A program made the position numbers and the translations under genes. Below the pieces are notes generated by a model. It saw nothing but the letters and a program-made list of their open reading frames with translations. It made no database searches and was not told the DNA's origin. From NCBI RefSeq assembly GCF_018327705.1, contig NZ_BNEM01000002.1:3472001-3536000 (forward strand): DNA of 64,000 bases, read 5' to 3'. Shown here in pieces: positions 42,930 to 50,915 of the stretch; position 1 is the first letter of the stretch; the number at the start of each line of letters is the position of its first letter. Source of the stretch: Catellatospora sp. TT07R-123. Its GTDB lineage: Bacteria > Actinomycetota > Actinomycetes > Mycobacteriales > Micromonosporaceae.

Positions 42930-43271
42930 ATGGGCGGCATTCTCGGCAAGATCATCACCAACAAGTACGGCCTGCTGATCGTGGGTCTGCTGGTGCTCGG
43001 CGCCGGCTTCTACATGGTCAACCAGACCGACGTCACCTGCGGCAGCGACGTCATGTCGCCCGGCGACATCTGCCAGACCACGCGCAAGGGACACACCACC
43101 GAGAGCACCTACGAGGAGGAGAAGTCCAGCCAGCACACCGGCGGGATGATCGCCATGGGCCTCGGCGGCGCGGCGGCGCTGGGTGGCGCGGGCTGGATCG
43201 TGGTCGGCCTGCTGCGCGGCAAGCGCGAGGACGACGAGACCCCCGCGGTCGACCCGGTCGCGGCGGCCTGA
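42930..43271 (+). CDS. Small membrane protein with paired extracytoplasmic Cys
   Basis: 113 residues, family not recognised. Two helices (YGLLIVGLLVLGAGFYMV at ~13-30 and IAMGLGGAAALGGAGWIVVGLL at ~73-94) flank a polar segment with two Cys (VTCGSDVMSPGDICQT) that could form a disulfide. The C-terminus is acidic. GGGGAGGG precedes the ATG, a strong ribosome-binding site, so this is very likely expressed. Single gene, closed by a terminator hairpin. Confidence 0.75.
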   Translation: MGGILGKIITNKYGLLIVGLLVLGAGFYMVNQTDVTCGSDVMSPGDICQTTRKGHTTESTYEEEKSSQHTGGMIAMGLGGAAALGGAGWIVVGLLRGKREDDETPAVDPVAAA

Positions 43272-43292
43272 GTCCGGCACCCGTAAGACTTT

Positions 43293-43328
43293 CCGACGGC
43301 CGGGGCGTGGCTGCGCCCCGGCCGTCGG
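43293..43328. terminator. Bidirectional terminator hairpin
   Basis: CCGACGGCCGGGGCG and CGCCCCGGCCGTCGG form a perfect 15-bp stem with a 6-base loop between two converging stop codons. CTTT precedes it on the plus strand. Confidence 0.8.
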
Positions 43329-43337
43329 CGTATCCGC

Positions 43338-43985
43338 TCAGCGCTCGCGCGGCCGGTCCCAGCCCCCGGGCACCGCGTCCGGCACCGTCCACGCCGGGTC
43401 CGGTGCGAAGTCGCACCAGGTGCCGTCGAACGGGAACCGCCCCGCCTCGATCAGCTTCACCACGCGCTCGCCCTCGGCCCGTACGGCGGCCTCGTCGGCG
43501 ACCCAGTAGCCGTCCGGGTAGGCCAGCCGCTCGACGAACTCCTCCTCGTCCTTCCACTGCCAGGACAGGTCGGGGGCGACCACGATGTCGAGGTCCTGGT
43601 CGACGATGTCCACCCCCGCTACGTGCCCGTCGTCCCAGCGCACCCCGGACTCCTCCAGGTTCACGTACCACCGGGTGAAACGGCCCTGCTCGTCGCGGAA
43701 CCACCAGACCGAGTGGTCCTCGCCGCGCGGCAGCCATTTGAGCAGGCTGGGGCCGTTCCAGACGACCTCCCAGAGTTTCGTGTCGGTGACCAGCCACTCC
43801 GAGAAGGGCAGCGAGCGCAGGCCGCGGTTGTCCACGGTCTTGCGGTCGAGCATCGGGGCGCCGCGCGGCACCCACAGCAGCAGTCCGCGCTCGTCGTCGG
43901 CGACGACGACAGCGGTCTTGAGCAGGCCGATCCGGTGGCCGTGGAAGTGCCGGTGCAGGATCACCCGTCCGGGTTCGAAGCGCAT
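43338..43985 (-). CDS. DUF402 (FomD-like) domain protein
   Basis: 215 residues. The DUF402 core is WYVNLEESGVRWDD and VDIVDQDLDIVVAPD, with WKDEEEF after it. Members include FomD, a nucleotide-phosphonate hydrolase, and nucleoside-diphosphate hydrolases; conserved Asp/Glu residues are present. Substrate not predictable. Its start is 9 bp from an inverted repeat overlapping a divergent promoter. Confidence 0.88.
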   Translation of the reverse strand: MRFEPGRVILHRHFHGHRIGLLKTAVVVADDERGLLLWVPRGAPMLDRKTVDNRGLRSLPFSEWLVTDTKLWEVVWNGPSLLKWLPRGEDHSVWWFRDEQGRFTRWYVNLEESGVRWDDGHVAGVDIVDQDLDIVVAPDLSWQWKDEEEFVERLAYPDGYWVADEAAVRAEGERVVKLIEAGRFPFDGTWCDFAPDPAWTVPDAVPGGWDRPRER

Positions 43986-43993
43986 GTGCCAAC

Positions 43994-44036
43994 CTTAATC
44001 ATCCGGCTTGATTGATTAAGTTGCTGACATTAGAGT
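43994..44036 (+). promoter_or_regulatory. Inverted repeat overlapping a predicted promoter
   Basis: TTGATT (44008-44013) and TAGAGT (44031-44036) are 17 bases apart on the plus strand. The dyad CTTAATCA (43994-44001) / TGATTAAG (44013-44020) overlaps the -35. It lies immediately upstream of the divergent DUF402 gene, so it could control both directions. The plus-strand message would have an untranslated leader of about 170 bases. Confidence 0.5.
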
Positions 44037-44213
44037 CGGACCGTCACAGGCAAGAAGTGGCCTTTCCCGGCCCGCCGGTGGCCGCGACCGAGGATCCCGG
44101 CGCGGGCACCAAGGCGGGACTGGCTGGTCCTCGTCCGGGCGACCGGGCCGGAGGCGACGAGCTGACCAGACCTGAGTAACGACCCTGTTCACCGAACTCA
44201 GAAGGCGGAAGGG

Positions 44214-44528
44214 ATGTCCATGCCCTTCAACCCCGGCCGCATGCCCAAGATCGACGAAGACATGACCTCGCTGTCGAACCATGTCGGCCAGATCGCCGAA
44301 ACCCAGCTCAAGCACACCGCGATGCTGGAGCGCCACACCGTCTACCACCGCGAGCACCGCACCGAGCTGGCCGCCATCCGCACCGAACTCGCCGAGTTCA
44401 GGCATGTGGTCGAGACCCGTTTCCTCACCCTGGAAGACGACGTCACCGGGCTCAAGACCGACATGGCTGACGTGAAGCAGACGCTGGCCGTGATCCTCTC
44501 CAGGCTGCCGGAGCAGCGGACGGCCTGA
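44214..44528 (+). CDS. Small predicted coiled-coil protein
   Basis: 104 residues, no family recognised. Residues ~16-98 are continuously helical with heptad-like spacing (ELAAIRTELAEFRHVVETRF, LEDDVTGLKTDMADVKQTL), suggesting a parallel or trimeric coiled coil. The start may be ATG 44214 or ATG 44220; the GAAGGCGGAAGGG run serves either. It has a promoter-like signal 170 bp upstream and a terminator hairpin just past the stop. Confidence 0.68.
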   Translation: MSMPFNPGRMPKIDEDMTSLSNHVGQIAETQLKHTAMLERHTVYHREHRTELAAIRTELAEFRHVVETRFLTLEDDVTGLKTDMADVKQTLAVILSRLPEQRTA

Positions 44529-44534
44529 GCATGC

Positions 44535-44576
44535 ACGAAGGGCGGTCGCCGGAGCATTCCGGTGACCGCCCTTCGT
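44535..44576. terminator. Bidirectional terminator hairpin
   Basis: ACGAAGGGCGGTCGCCGG and CCGGTGACCGCCCTTCGT pair with one mismatch around a 6-base loop, between the converging coiled-coil and proS genes. Confidence 0.8.
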
Positions 44577-44583
44577 CACGTCG

Positions 44584-45993
44584 TCAGTACGAGCGGGCCA
44601 GGATCGCGGTCAGGTCGGGCTCGTCCTGGGAGGCGGGCACCGAGCCGTCGGCGCGGAACAGGCAGCGTACGGTGATCGACTGCTCGTTGGCCTTGGCCTC
44701 GCCCTCGACGCCGACCTGCGACCACGGCACCTTCGCCCAGCCGGTCGCCGTCGCGGCGAGCGCGTCGGCGAGGTTGTCCACCTCGACGGTGTTGGCCTCA
44801 CGCCGGGCCAGCGCCTCGTCGTAGAGCGCCTTCTGGTCGGCCTCCAGCGCGGCGGTGACCGCGCCGACCGTCTCGCCGAGCGAGAGCGGCGTCTTCGAGC
44901 CGTCGATGCGGCGCGCCAGCACGACCCGGCCCTCGGCCAGGTCGCGCGGACCGACCTCGATCCGGATCGGGTAGCCCTTGAGCTCGGCGTCGACCGCGCG
45001 GCGGCCGAACGGGGTGTCCACGCGGTCGTCCAGCTTGACCCGTACGCCCACGGCGGCCAGGTCGTCGGCCAGCGCCTGCGCGGCGGTGGTGACCGAGCCG
45101 TCGGTCTCCTTGACCACGGTGACCAGGACCTGGACCGGCGCGAGCGCGGGCGGGATGCGCAGGCCGTTGTCGTCGCCGTGGCACATGATCAGACCGCCGA
45201 GCATGCGGGTCGAGGTGCCCCACGAGGTGGTCCACGCGTACTCGCGCTCGTTGGTGACGCCGGAGAAGGCGATGTCGAACGCCTTGGCGAAGTTCTGGCC
45301 GAGCTCGTGCGAGGTGCCCATCTGCAGCGCCTTGCCGTCGCCCATCATCGCCTCCAGCGTGTACGTGCTGGTGGCGCCCGCGAAGCGCTCGCGGTTGGTC
45401 TTGCGCCCGAGCACCACCGGGATGGCGAGCAGGTCACGCATGTGGCGCTCGTACACCTCGTGGTGGATCTTCAGGGTGTACGCCTTGGCGTCGGCCTCGG
45501 TGGCGTGGGCGGTGTGCCCCTCCTGCCACAGGAACTCCGAGGTGCGCAGGAAGATCCGGGGGCGCATCTCCCAGCGGACCACGTTGGCCCACTGGTTCAG
45601 CAGCAGCGGCAGGTCCCGGTAGGAGCCGATCCACTTGGCCATGAACTCGCCGATGACGGTCTCGCTGGTGGGACGCACCACGACCGGCTCGGCCAGCTGC
45701 TTGCCACCGCCGTGGGTGACCACGGCCAGCTCCGGCGAGAAGCCCTCGACGTGCTCGGCCTCGCGCTTGAGGTAGCTCTCCGGGATGAACAGCGGGAAGT
45801 ACGCGTTCTGGGCGCCCGCCGCCTTGATCCGGGTGTCCATGTCGGCCTGCATCCGTTCCCAGATGGCATAAGCCGTCGGTCGGATCACCATGGTGCCGCG
45901 GACCGGCCCGTTGTCGGCCAGCTCGGCCTTGGAGATCAGATCCTGGTACCAGCGGGGGAAGTCTTCCGCCCGGGGAGTGAGCACGCGCGCCAT
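44584..45993 (-). CDS. proS: Prolyl-tRNA synthetase, eukaryote/archaea-like (type 3) without editing insertion
   Basis: 469 residues. Class II motif 2 is RIFLRTSEFLWQEGHTAHAT and motif 3 is GGLIMCHGDDNGLRIPP; TSHELGQNFAKAFDI lies between. The bacterial ~180-residue INS editing domain is absent, and the protein ends in Tyr (ILARSY), as the archaeal/eukaryotic type does. ATG 45993 is used because conservation begins at VLTPRAEDFPRWYQD. Whether a bacterial-type ProRS also exists cannot be judged from this window. Confidence 0.94.
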   Translation of the reverse strand: MARVLTPRAEDFPRWYQDLISKAELADNGPVRGTMVIRPTAYAIWERMQADMDTRIKAAGAQNAYFPLFIPESYLKREAEHVEGFSPELAVVTHGGGKQLAEPVVVRPTSETVIGEFMAKWIGSYRDLPLLLNQWANVVRWEMRPRIFLRTSEFLWQEGHTAHATEADAKAYTLKIHHEVYERHMRDLLAIPVVLGRKTNRERFAGATSTYTLEAMMGDGKALQMGTSHELGQNFAKAFDIAFSGVTNEREYAWTTSWGTSTRMLGGLIMCHGDDNGLRIPPALAPVQVLVTVVKETDGSVTTAAQALADDLAAVGVRVKLDDRVDTPFGRRAVDAELKGYPIRIEVGPRDLAEGRVVLARRIDGSKTPLSLGETVGAVTAALEADQKALYDEALARREANTVEVDNLADALAATATGWAKVPWSQVGVEGEAKANEQSITVRCLFRADGSVPASQDEPDLTAILARSY

Positions 45994-46016
45994 AGCGGGC
46001 AATCCTACCGGCCGGG

Positions 46017-47099
46017 TCAGGCGACCACCCGGCCGCGTAGCACGATCCGGCGCGGGGCGAGCAGGGTGCGCATCTCCCTGCGCGGATCGGCGTCGTACAC
46101 GACCAGGTCGGCCCAGCCGCCCTCGGTCAGGCCGGGGAAGCCGAGCCACTCCCGCGCCCGCCACGAGCCCGCCGCGAGCACGTCCGGCGCGGCCATCCCG
46201 GCGGCGTGCAGGCGCAGCATCTCCTGCGCGGCCAGGCCGTGCGCGATGCCGCCGCCGGCGTCGGAGCCGACGAACAGCGGCACCCCCGCCTCGTACGCCG
46301 CGCGCACGACGTCGGGGAACCGGTCGCGCAGCGCCCGCATGTGCTTGGCGTAGCCCGGATACTTCGCCTCGGCCCGCGCCGCGATGTCCCCGAACGTCTC
46401 AATGTTGATCATCGTTGGGACGAGCGCCGTGCCGCGCCGCGCCATCTCGTCGACCAGGTCGACCGACAGGCCGGTGCCGTGCTCGACGCAGTCGATCCCG
46501 GCCCGGACCAGCGTCGCCACGCTGGACTCCTCGAAGCAGTGCGCGGTGATCCGGGCCCCGGCGGCGTGCGCCGCCTCGACCGCCGCCGTCAGCGTGGCGT
46601 CGTCCCAGGCGGGCGCGAGGTCGCCGCGGTCGCGGTCGATCCAGTCGCCGACCAGCTTCACCCAGCCCGTGCCCGCGGCCGCCTGCCGGGTGACCTCGGC
46701 CACGACCTCGTCGGCGGGCACCTCGACCCCGATCTCGGGCAGGTAGCGGCGAGGCGGGGCCACGTGCCGCCCGGCGCGGGCCAGGCGCGGCACCTCCGGG
46801 TCGTCGTCCAGCACCGGGTACGGGAAGGGCGAGCCCGCGTCCCGCAGCGCCAGCACCCCCGCGTCCCGGTCCACCAGCGCCAGCTCTTTGGCCTGCGCGA
46901 GACTGGTCACCGGGGCGCCGCCCGGCGCGATGCCGATGTGGCAGTGTGCGTCGACCAGGCCCGGCAGGACGAACCCGCCGTCGCTGACGGTCTGGGCACC
47001 GGCCACCGGGGTGAGCGACACCCGGTCGCCGACCAGCCAGATGTCCCGCACCTCGTCCTCGGGAAGCACAACTCCGCGTACGTGCAGCGCCGTCACCAT
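46017..47099 (-). CDS. Amidohydrolase-superfamily metal-dependent hydrolase
   Basis: 360 residues. GFVLPGLVDAHCHIG gives the HxH metal pair, ITAHCFEESS and CVEHGTG the next His ligands, and FVGSDAGGG the Asp. The composite N- and C-terminal beta sandwich (ADLVVYDADPR...GRVVA) is typical of imidazolonepropionase/prolidase-like amidohydrolases. ATG 47099 is preferred over GTG 47108. Substrate unknown. It starts 51 bp from a divergent membrane-protein gene. Confidence 0.88.
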   Translation of the reverse strand: MVTALHVRGVVLPEDEVRDIWLVGDRVSLTPVAGAQTVSDGGFVLPGLVDAHCHIGIAPGGAPVTSLAQAKELALVDRDAGVLALRDAGSPFPYPVLDDDPEVPRLARAGRHVAPPRRYLPEIGVEVPADEVVAEVTRQAAAGTGWVKLVGDWIDRDRGDLAPAWDDATLTAAVEAAHAAGARITAHCFEESSVATLVRAGIDCVEHGTGLSVDLVDEMARRGTALVPTMINIETFGDIAARAEAKYPGYAKHMRALRDRFPDVVRAAYEAGVPLFVGSDAGGGIAHGLAAQEMLRLHAAGMAAPDVLAAGSWRAREWLGFPGLTEGGWADLVVYDADPRREMRTLLAPRRIVLRGRVVA

Positions 47100-47149
47100 G
47101 ATCTGCACTGTCCCACACGGGCTGGGCGGGTGCCGCTACCCTGTCGGCC

Positions 47150-47902
47150 ATGTCGCCCCTCCCCCACCTGCGCAGATCCGCGTTCGCCCTGGCCCTGCTG
47201 GCGTTCGTGCTGCACACCGCCGACCGGTTCTGGTGGCAGCCGCGCTTCGAACGCCTGAACCTCGCGGTGGACCTCCTGCTGGGCCAGGCGCTGCCGCTCG
47301 CGGTGATCGTCGGGCTGACCTGGTGGGTCTTCGGGCGGGTGGTCCGGCCGTACCGGACGGCTCCGGCGGCCTTCGACGTCGAAGCGGGCACCTTCACCGC
47401 GCCGTCGGCCCCGGCCGTCGTCGGCTCTCAAGCGATCCTGTGGGGCCTGCTCGCCGCCTACGCCGTTCCCGCCCGGTCCGCCCCCGGCGGCGGCAGCCGC
47501 GTGCTGTACCCAGACGGCTCCGACAACATCGCGGGAGTCGTCTTCACCCTGCTGCTCCTGGCGGGCGCCGCGATGTGGCTCTGGCGCGGACCCCGGGTGA
47601 CGCTGACGCCGCACGGCCTGCGCATCCGGACCCTGCGCACGCGCAGCATCCCCTGGACCGAACTGCTGACCGGCGGTCCGGCCGTGCCCGTGCCCAAGCA
47701 GAGCCAGCTGTGGCTGAACCTGTCCCGCCCCGGCGGCGCCGAACGGTGGGTCGCGCTGACGCTGAGCCCGCTGTACGTCGACGGCGCCTTCCTGGCCCGC
47801 GCGATCCGCCACTACGCCGAGCACCCCGAGGACCGCGCCGCGATCGGCACCGACGCCGAGCACTCCCGCCTCACCGAGGCGCTGACCGTCCCGGCGGCAT
47901 GA
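47150..47902 (+). CDS. Hypothetical membrane protein with PH-like segment
   Basis: 250 residues. Helices lie at ~10-25, 41-62, 85-100 and 127-145. A soluble stretch follows that resembles bacterial PH/YdbT-type domains (GPRVTLTPHGLRIRTLRTRSIPWTEL at ~147-172). The C-terminus is acidic with a conserved-looking Tyr/His run. No specific family can be assigned. It converges on the sulfotransferase gene across a perfect inverted repeat. Confidence 0.68.
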   Translation: MSPLPHLRRSAFALALLAFVLHTADRFWWQPRFERLNLAVDLLLGQALPLAVIVGLTWWVFGRVVRPYRTAPAAFDVEAGTFTAPSAPAVVGSQAILWGLLAAYAVPARSAPGGGSRVLYPDGSDNIAGVVFTLLLLAGAAMWLWRGPRVTLTPHGLRIRTLRTRSIPWTELLTGGPAVPVPKQSQLWLNLSRPGGAERWVALTLSPLYVDGAFLARAIRHYAEHPEDRAAIGTDAEHSRLTEALTVPAA

Positions 47903-47915
47903 GTCCCGCACACCG

Positions 47916-47957
47916 TCCACACCTCATACGGTGTGGGCACACCGTATGAGGTGTGGA
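47916..47957. repeat. Intergenic inverted repeat with 20-bp perfect arms
   Basis: TCCACACCTCATACGGTGTG (47916-47935) is mirrored at 47938-47957 with only two bases between. It sits between converging stop codons 68 bp apart. It is not related in sequence to families A-C. Confidence 0.85.
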
Positions 47958-47969
47958 CTCCAGCACGAC

Positions 47970-48878
47970 TCAGTCGCGGTGCAGCCAGGGCAGTAGGTCG
48001 GGGGCGCCGTAGGTCGCGGCCAGGGCGGTGGCGCGGGTGCGGTAGGCGGCCAGTTCGGCGGGGGTGAGCAGTTCCCGTCCGGCGCCGGAGCCGCCGCGGC
48101 GGAAGAAGGCAGACCGGCTCTTGAGCACACCCTGGGTGTCCGGCACGAGCCGGTCGGCTCCGGCGCGCATACGGTCGAAGGTGGCCGCCTCGACCAGCGA
48201 CGGCCACAGCCGCTCCGGCACGGCGATGTCCAGCCGGGCCGCCAGCGCGCGCATCTGCCCGCCGAGGTCGGCGAGCAGGTCGTCGTAGTGCACCAGCACG
48301 ATGTTGGGCTGGTCGCGGCGGCGCCAGGCGTCGGCCAGGTGCCAGATGACGCCGGGCAGCGAGTCCATCTCCTCGCGCGGGTCGGCTTCGCGGGTGGCCC
48401 AGCGCAGCAGCGCCTCATGCTCGGTGCGCCGCGGCCGGAGCGGCTCGGACGGGTCGGGCTCGGGCTGGCCGGTGAGCTCGCGCAGGCGTACGCGGTCGAG
48501 GTTGTCGCTCTGGTGATGCAGCGACACCGCCAGGTCCAGCGGATGCCGGGCGACCACGACGTACGTGCACCGCTGATGCAGCGGGACGCCGTCCAGCGGC
48601 GTGTGGGTCTTGATGAAGCGGCGGTGCGGCTGCGCCGCGAGCTCGGCGTACACCTCGTCGGCCGGGGCGATCAGCCAGTCCAGCCAGGGCGACAGCTCGG
48701 CCAGCGGGGCGGGCAGGTCGGGGGTCTGGAACACCAGCAGGGCGCAGATCATCTGCATCCAGGTCGTGCCGCTCTTGGAACGGGTGCTGATCACGATGTC
48801 GCCGGGCCGGGGCGGGAAGCCGAGCCAGCGGGCACTGTCCTCCTCGGACGAGCGGTAGCGCAGTGGTTGATCAGGCAT
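47970..48878 (-). CDS. PAPS-dependent sulfotransferase
   Basis: 302 residues. The 5'-phosphosulfate loop is STRSKSGTTWMQM (residues ~32-44) and the 3'-phosphate motif is VVVARHPLDLAVSLHHQ (~113-129), as in cytosolic-type sulfotransferases. A C-terminal lid segment (FFRRGGSGAGRELLTPAEL) is present. It transfers sulfate from PAPS to an unknown hydroxyl or amine. No PAPS-synthesis gene is adjacent. It starts 49 bp from an SOS-box promoter that faces the other way. Confidence 0.9.
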   Translation of the reverse strand: MPDQPLRYRSSEEDSARWLGFPPRPGDIVISTRSKSGTTWMQMICALLVFQTPDLPAPLAELSPWLDWLIAPADEVYAELAAQPHRRFIKTHTPLDGVPLHQRCTYVVVARHPLDLAVSLHHQSDNLDRVRLRELTGQPEPDPSEPLRPRRTEHEALLRWATREADPREEMDSLPGVIWHLADAWRRRDQPNIVLVHYDDLLADLGGQMRALAARLDIAVPERLWPSLVEAATFDRMRAGADRLVPDTQGVLKSRSAFFRRGGSGAGRELLTPAELAAYRTRATALAATYGAPDLLPWLHRD

Positions 48879-48926
48879 GACGCCGAGATTAGTCGATCAT
48901 TCACGGTTCACCCGAACGAGTAAACC

Positions 48927-48955
48927 TTGCCTTGTTCGAACACGTGTTCGATAAT
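48927..48955 (+). promoter_or_regulatory. Predicted promoter with LexA (SOS) box in its spacer and no intact gene behind it
   Basis: TTGCCT (48927-48932) and GATAAT (48950-48955) are 17 bases apart on the plus strand. The perfect 16-bp palindrome TCGAACACGTGTTCGA (48936-48951) fills the spacer and matches the actinobacterial/Bacillus LexA consensus TCGAAC-N4-GTTCGA. Downstream to 49066 only frames broken by stops are found, before the ffh terminator. The divergent sulfotransferase gene is 58 bp away and could also respond. Confidence 0.65.
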
Positions 48956-49066
48956 GGATGCATGGCGGGGCGCCGGGGCAGCTGAGTGATGGCAGTCAGC
49001 ATCTGCACCGACGCCTCACCGTTGGCGATTTGAGGCATCGCCGACGAACTGCATCGATCCAGTGCA

Positions 49067-49132
49067 GACGAAGACCGCCGTCCCCCGGCGCGCGTGGCGC
49101 GCACAAGCCCTCGGGGGGCGGCGGTCTTCGTC
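49067..49132 (-). terminator. Long terminator hairpin after ffh
   Basis: GACGAAGACCGCCGTCCCCC (from 49067) pairs with its complement ending at 49132 over 21 bp with one mismatch. The 24-base loop contains a further small GC hairpin. It starts 8 bp past the ffh stop codon. Confidence 0.75.
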
Positions 49133-49139
49133 GTACCCG

Positions 49140-50696
49140 CTACTTGTCCTTGTCGCCCTTCATCAGCTTGCCGAAGTCGAGCTTCGGGGCCTTGAAGGCG
49201 CCGCCGCTCTGGCCGCCGAGCTGCTGCTCCAGCGCCGCCGGGTCCATGCCCGGGGGCAGCTGCGGCATGCCGGCCATGCCACCGGGCAGGCCCGCGAAGC
49301 CGCCCCGGCCGCCGCCACCGCCGCCGCTCTTGGTGCCCTTGCGCTTGTTCTTCGGCGACTTGGTCGCCTTGCGGCGGGCACCGGGCAGGCCCATCATGCC
49401 GCCCATCTGCTTCATCATCTTCTGCGCCTGCTCGAAGCGGTTGAGCAGCTGGTTGACGTCCATCACGGTGACGCCGGAACCGCGGGCGATGCGGGCGCGG
49501 CGCGAGCCGTTGATGATCTTCGGGGTGGTGCGCTCGGCCGGGGTCATCGACCGGATGATCGCGGTGACCCGGTCGAAGTGGCTGTCGTCGAGCTCGGCGA
49601 GCTGGTCCTTCATCTGCCCCATGCCGGGCATCATGCCGAGCAGGTTCGCGATCGGGCCCATCCGGCGTACGGCGACGAGCTGGTCGAGGAAGTCCTCCAG
49701 CGTGAACTGCTCGCCACCGAGCAGCTTCGACGCCATCTTCTCCTTCTGATCGGCGTCGAAGGCCGCCTCGGCCTGCTCGATCAGCGTGAGCATGTCGCCC
49801 ATGCCCAGGATGCGGCTGGCCATCCGGTCGGGGTGGAAGACGTCGAAGTCCTCCAGCTTCTCGCCGGTGGACGCGAACAGGATCGGCTGGCCGGTGACCT
49901 CGCGCACCGACAGCGCCGCACCACCGCGGGCGTCGCCGTCGAGCTTCGACAGGACCACACCGGTGATGCCGACGCCGTCGCGGAACGCCTCGGCGGTCGC
50001 GACCGCGTCCTGGCCGACCATGGCGTCGATGACGAAGATGACCTCGTCGGGGTTGACCGCGTCGCGGATCGCGGCGGCCTGGTTCATCATCTCGACGTCG
50101 ATACCGAGGCGGCCGGCCGTGTCGACGATCACGATGTCGCGCATGGCGCGCTTGGCGTGCTCGATCGACTCCTTGGCGACCTGCACGGGGTCGCCGACGC
50201 CGTTGCCGGGCTGCGGCGCGTACACCTCGACGCCCGCGCGCTGGCCGAGCACCTGGAGCTGGTTGACCGCGTTGGGGCGCTGGAGGTCGCAGGCGACCAG
50301 CAGCGGCTGGTTGCCCTGTGCCTTCAGCCAGCGGGCCAGCTTGCCCGCGAGCGTGGTCTTACCGGAACCCTGGAGACCGGCCAGCATGATCACGGTCGGC
50401 GGCTGCTTGGCGAACTGAAGGCGGCGGGCCTCGCCGCCCAGGATCGCGATCAGCTCCTCGTGGACGATCTTGATGATCTGCTGGGCCGGGTTGAGCGCCT
50501 GCGACACCTGCGCGCCGCGCGCCCGCTCCTTGAGCTTGAAGATGAAGGCCTTGACCACGGGCAGCGCGACATCGGCCTCCAGCAGCGCCAGCCGGATCTC
50601 GCGGGCGGTGGCGTCGATGTCGGCGTCGGTGAGCCGGCCCTTGCCCCGCAGCTTCGTGAAGATGCCGGAGAGCCGGTCGCTCAGGGTGTCAAACAC
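49140..50696 (-). CDS. ffh: Signal recognition particle protein Ffh
   Basis: 518 residues. The N domain starts FDTLSDRLSGIFTKLRGKGR. The GTPase G domain has GLQGSGKTTLAGKLA, DTAGRLGID and TKLDG-type SKLDGDARGGA. The Met-rich M domain (LGMMPGMGQM, then MMKQMGGMMGLPG) binds 4.5S RNA and signal sequences. A basic/Gly-rich tail follows. GTG 50696 is chosen because everything upstream in the longer frame is intergenic repeat. Its receptor gene ftsY is 5.4 kb away in the same orientation. Confidence 0.97.
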   Translation of the reverse strand: MFDTLSDRLSGIFTKLRGKGRLTDADIDATAREIRLALLEADVALPVVKAFIFKLKERARGAQVSQALNPAQQIIKIVHEELIAILGGEARRLQFAKQPPTVIMLAGLQGSGKTTLAGKLARWLKAQGNQPLLVACDLQRPNAVNQLQVLGQRAGVEVYAPQPGNGVGDPVQVAKESIEHAKRAMRDIVIVDTAGRLGIDVEMMNQAAAIRDAVNPDEVIFVIDAMVGQDAVATAEAFRDGVGITGVVLSKLDGDARGGAALSVREVTGQPILFASTGEKLEDFDVFHPDRMASRILGMGDMLTLIEQAEAAFDADQKEKMASKLLGGEQFTLEDFLDQLVAVRRMGPIANLLGMMPGMGQMKDQLAELDDSHFDRVTAIIRSMTPAERTTPKIINGSRRARIARGSGVTVMDVNQLLNRFEQAQKMMKQMGGMMGLPGARRKATKSPKNKRKGTKSGGGGGGRGGFAGLPGGMAGMPQLPPGMDPAALEQQLGGQSGGAFKAPKLDFGKLMKGDKDK

Positions 50697-50833
50697 AGCG
50701 CAACATCCCAAATCGTCGAGTTCTACTGGGTACAGGCCGAAGCAGCCTTGGTAAGGGTAGCCCGTGGGCTCCTCCCCCACCGCGCCCGCGCGCCCCACCC
50801 ATCTACTTCCCCGTCCAGCGGCGCCGAACCACC

Positions 50834-50897
50834 GTGCAGTTTCGGGGAAACTGCACGAATGGCGGGCGTGATTCGTGCAGTTTCCCCGAAACTGCAC
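50834..50897. repeat. Intergenic inverted repeat, family A copy 3 (double hairpin)
   Basis: Perfect 27-bp arms (50834-50860, 50871-50897) enclose a 10-base spacer. Each arm is itself a hairpin, GTGCAGTTTC-GGG-GAAACTGCAC, so the DNA can fold as one long stem or two short ones. It is 19 bp past the glnD stop, in the gap before ffh. Confidence 0.9.
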
Positions 50898-50915
50898 GAA
50901 CCCTGCGCGTGGAGG

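Noticed and set aside
50697-50897. N-terminal extension of Ffh to 50897
   Set aside because: The extra 67 residues are translation of the family A repeat and intergenic DNA; Ffh homology begins at GTG 50696.
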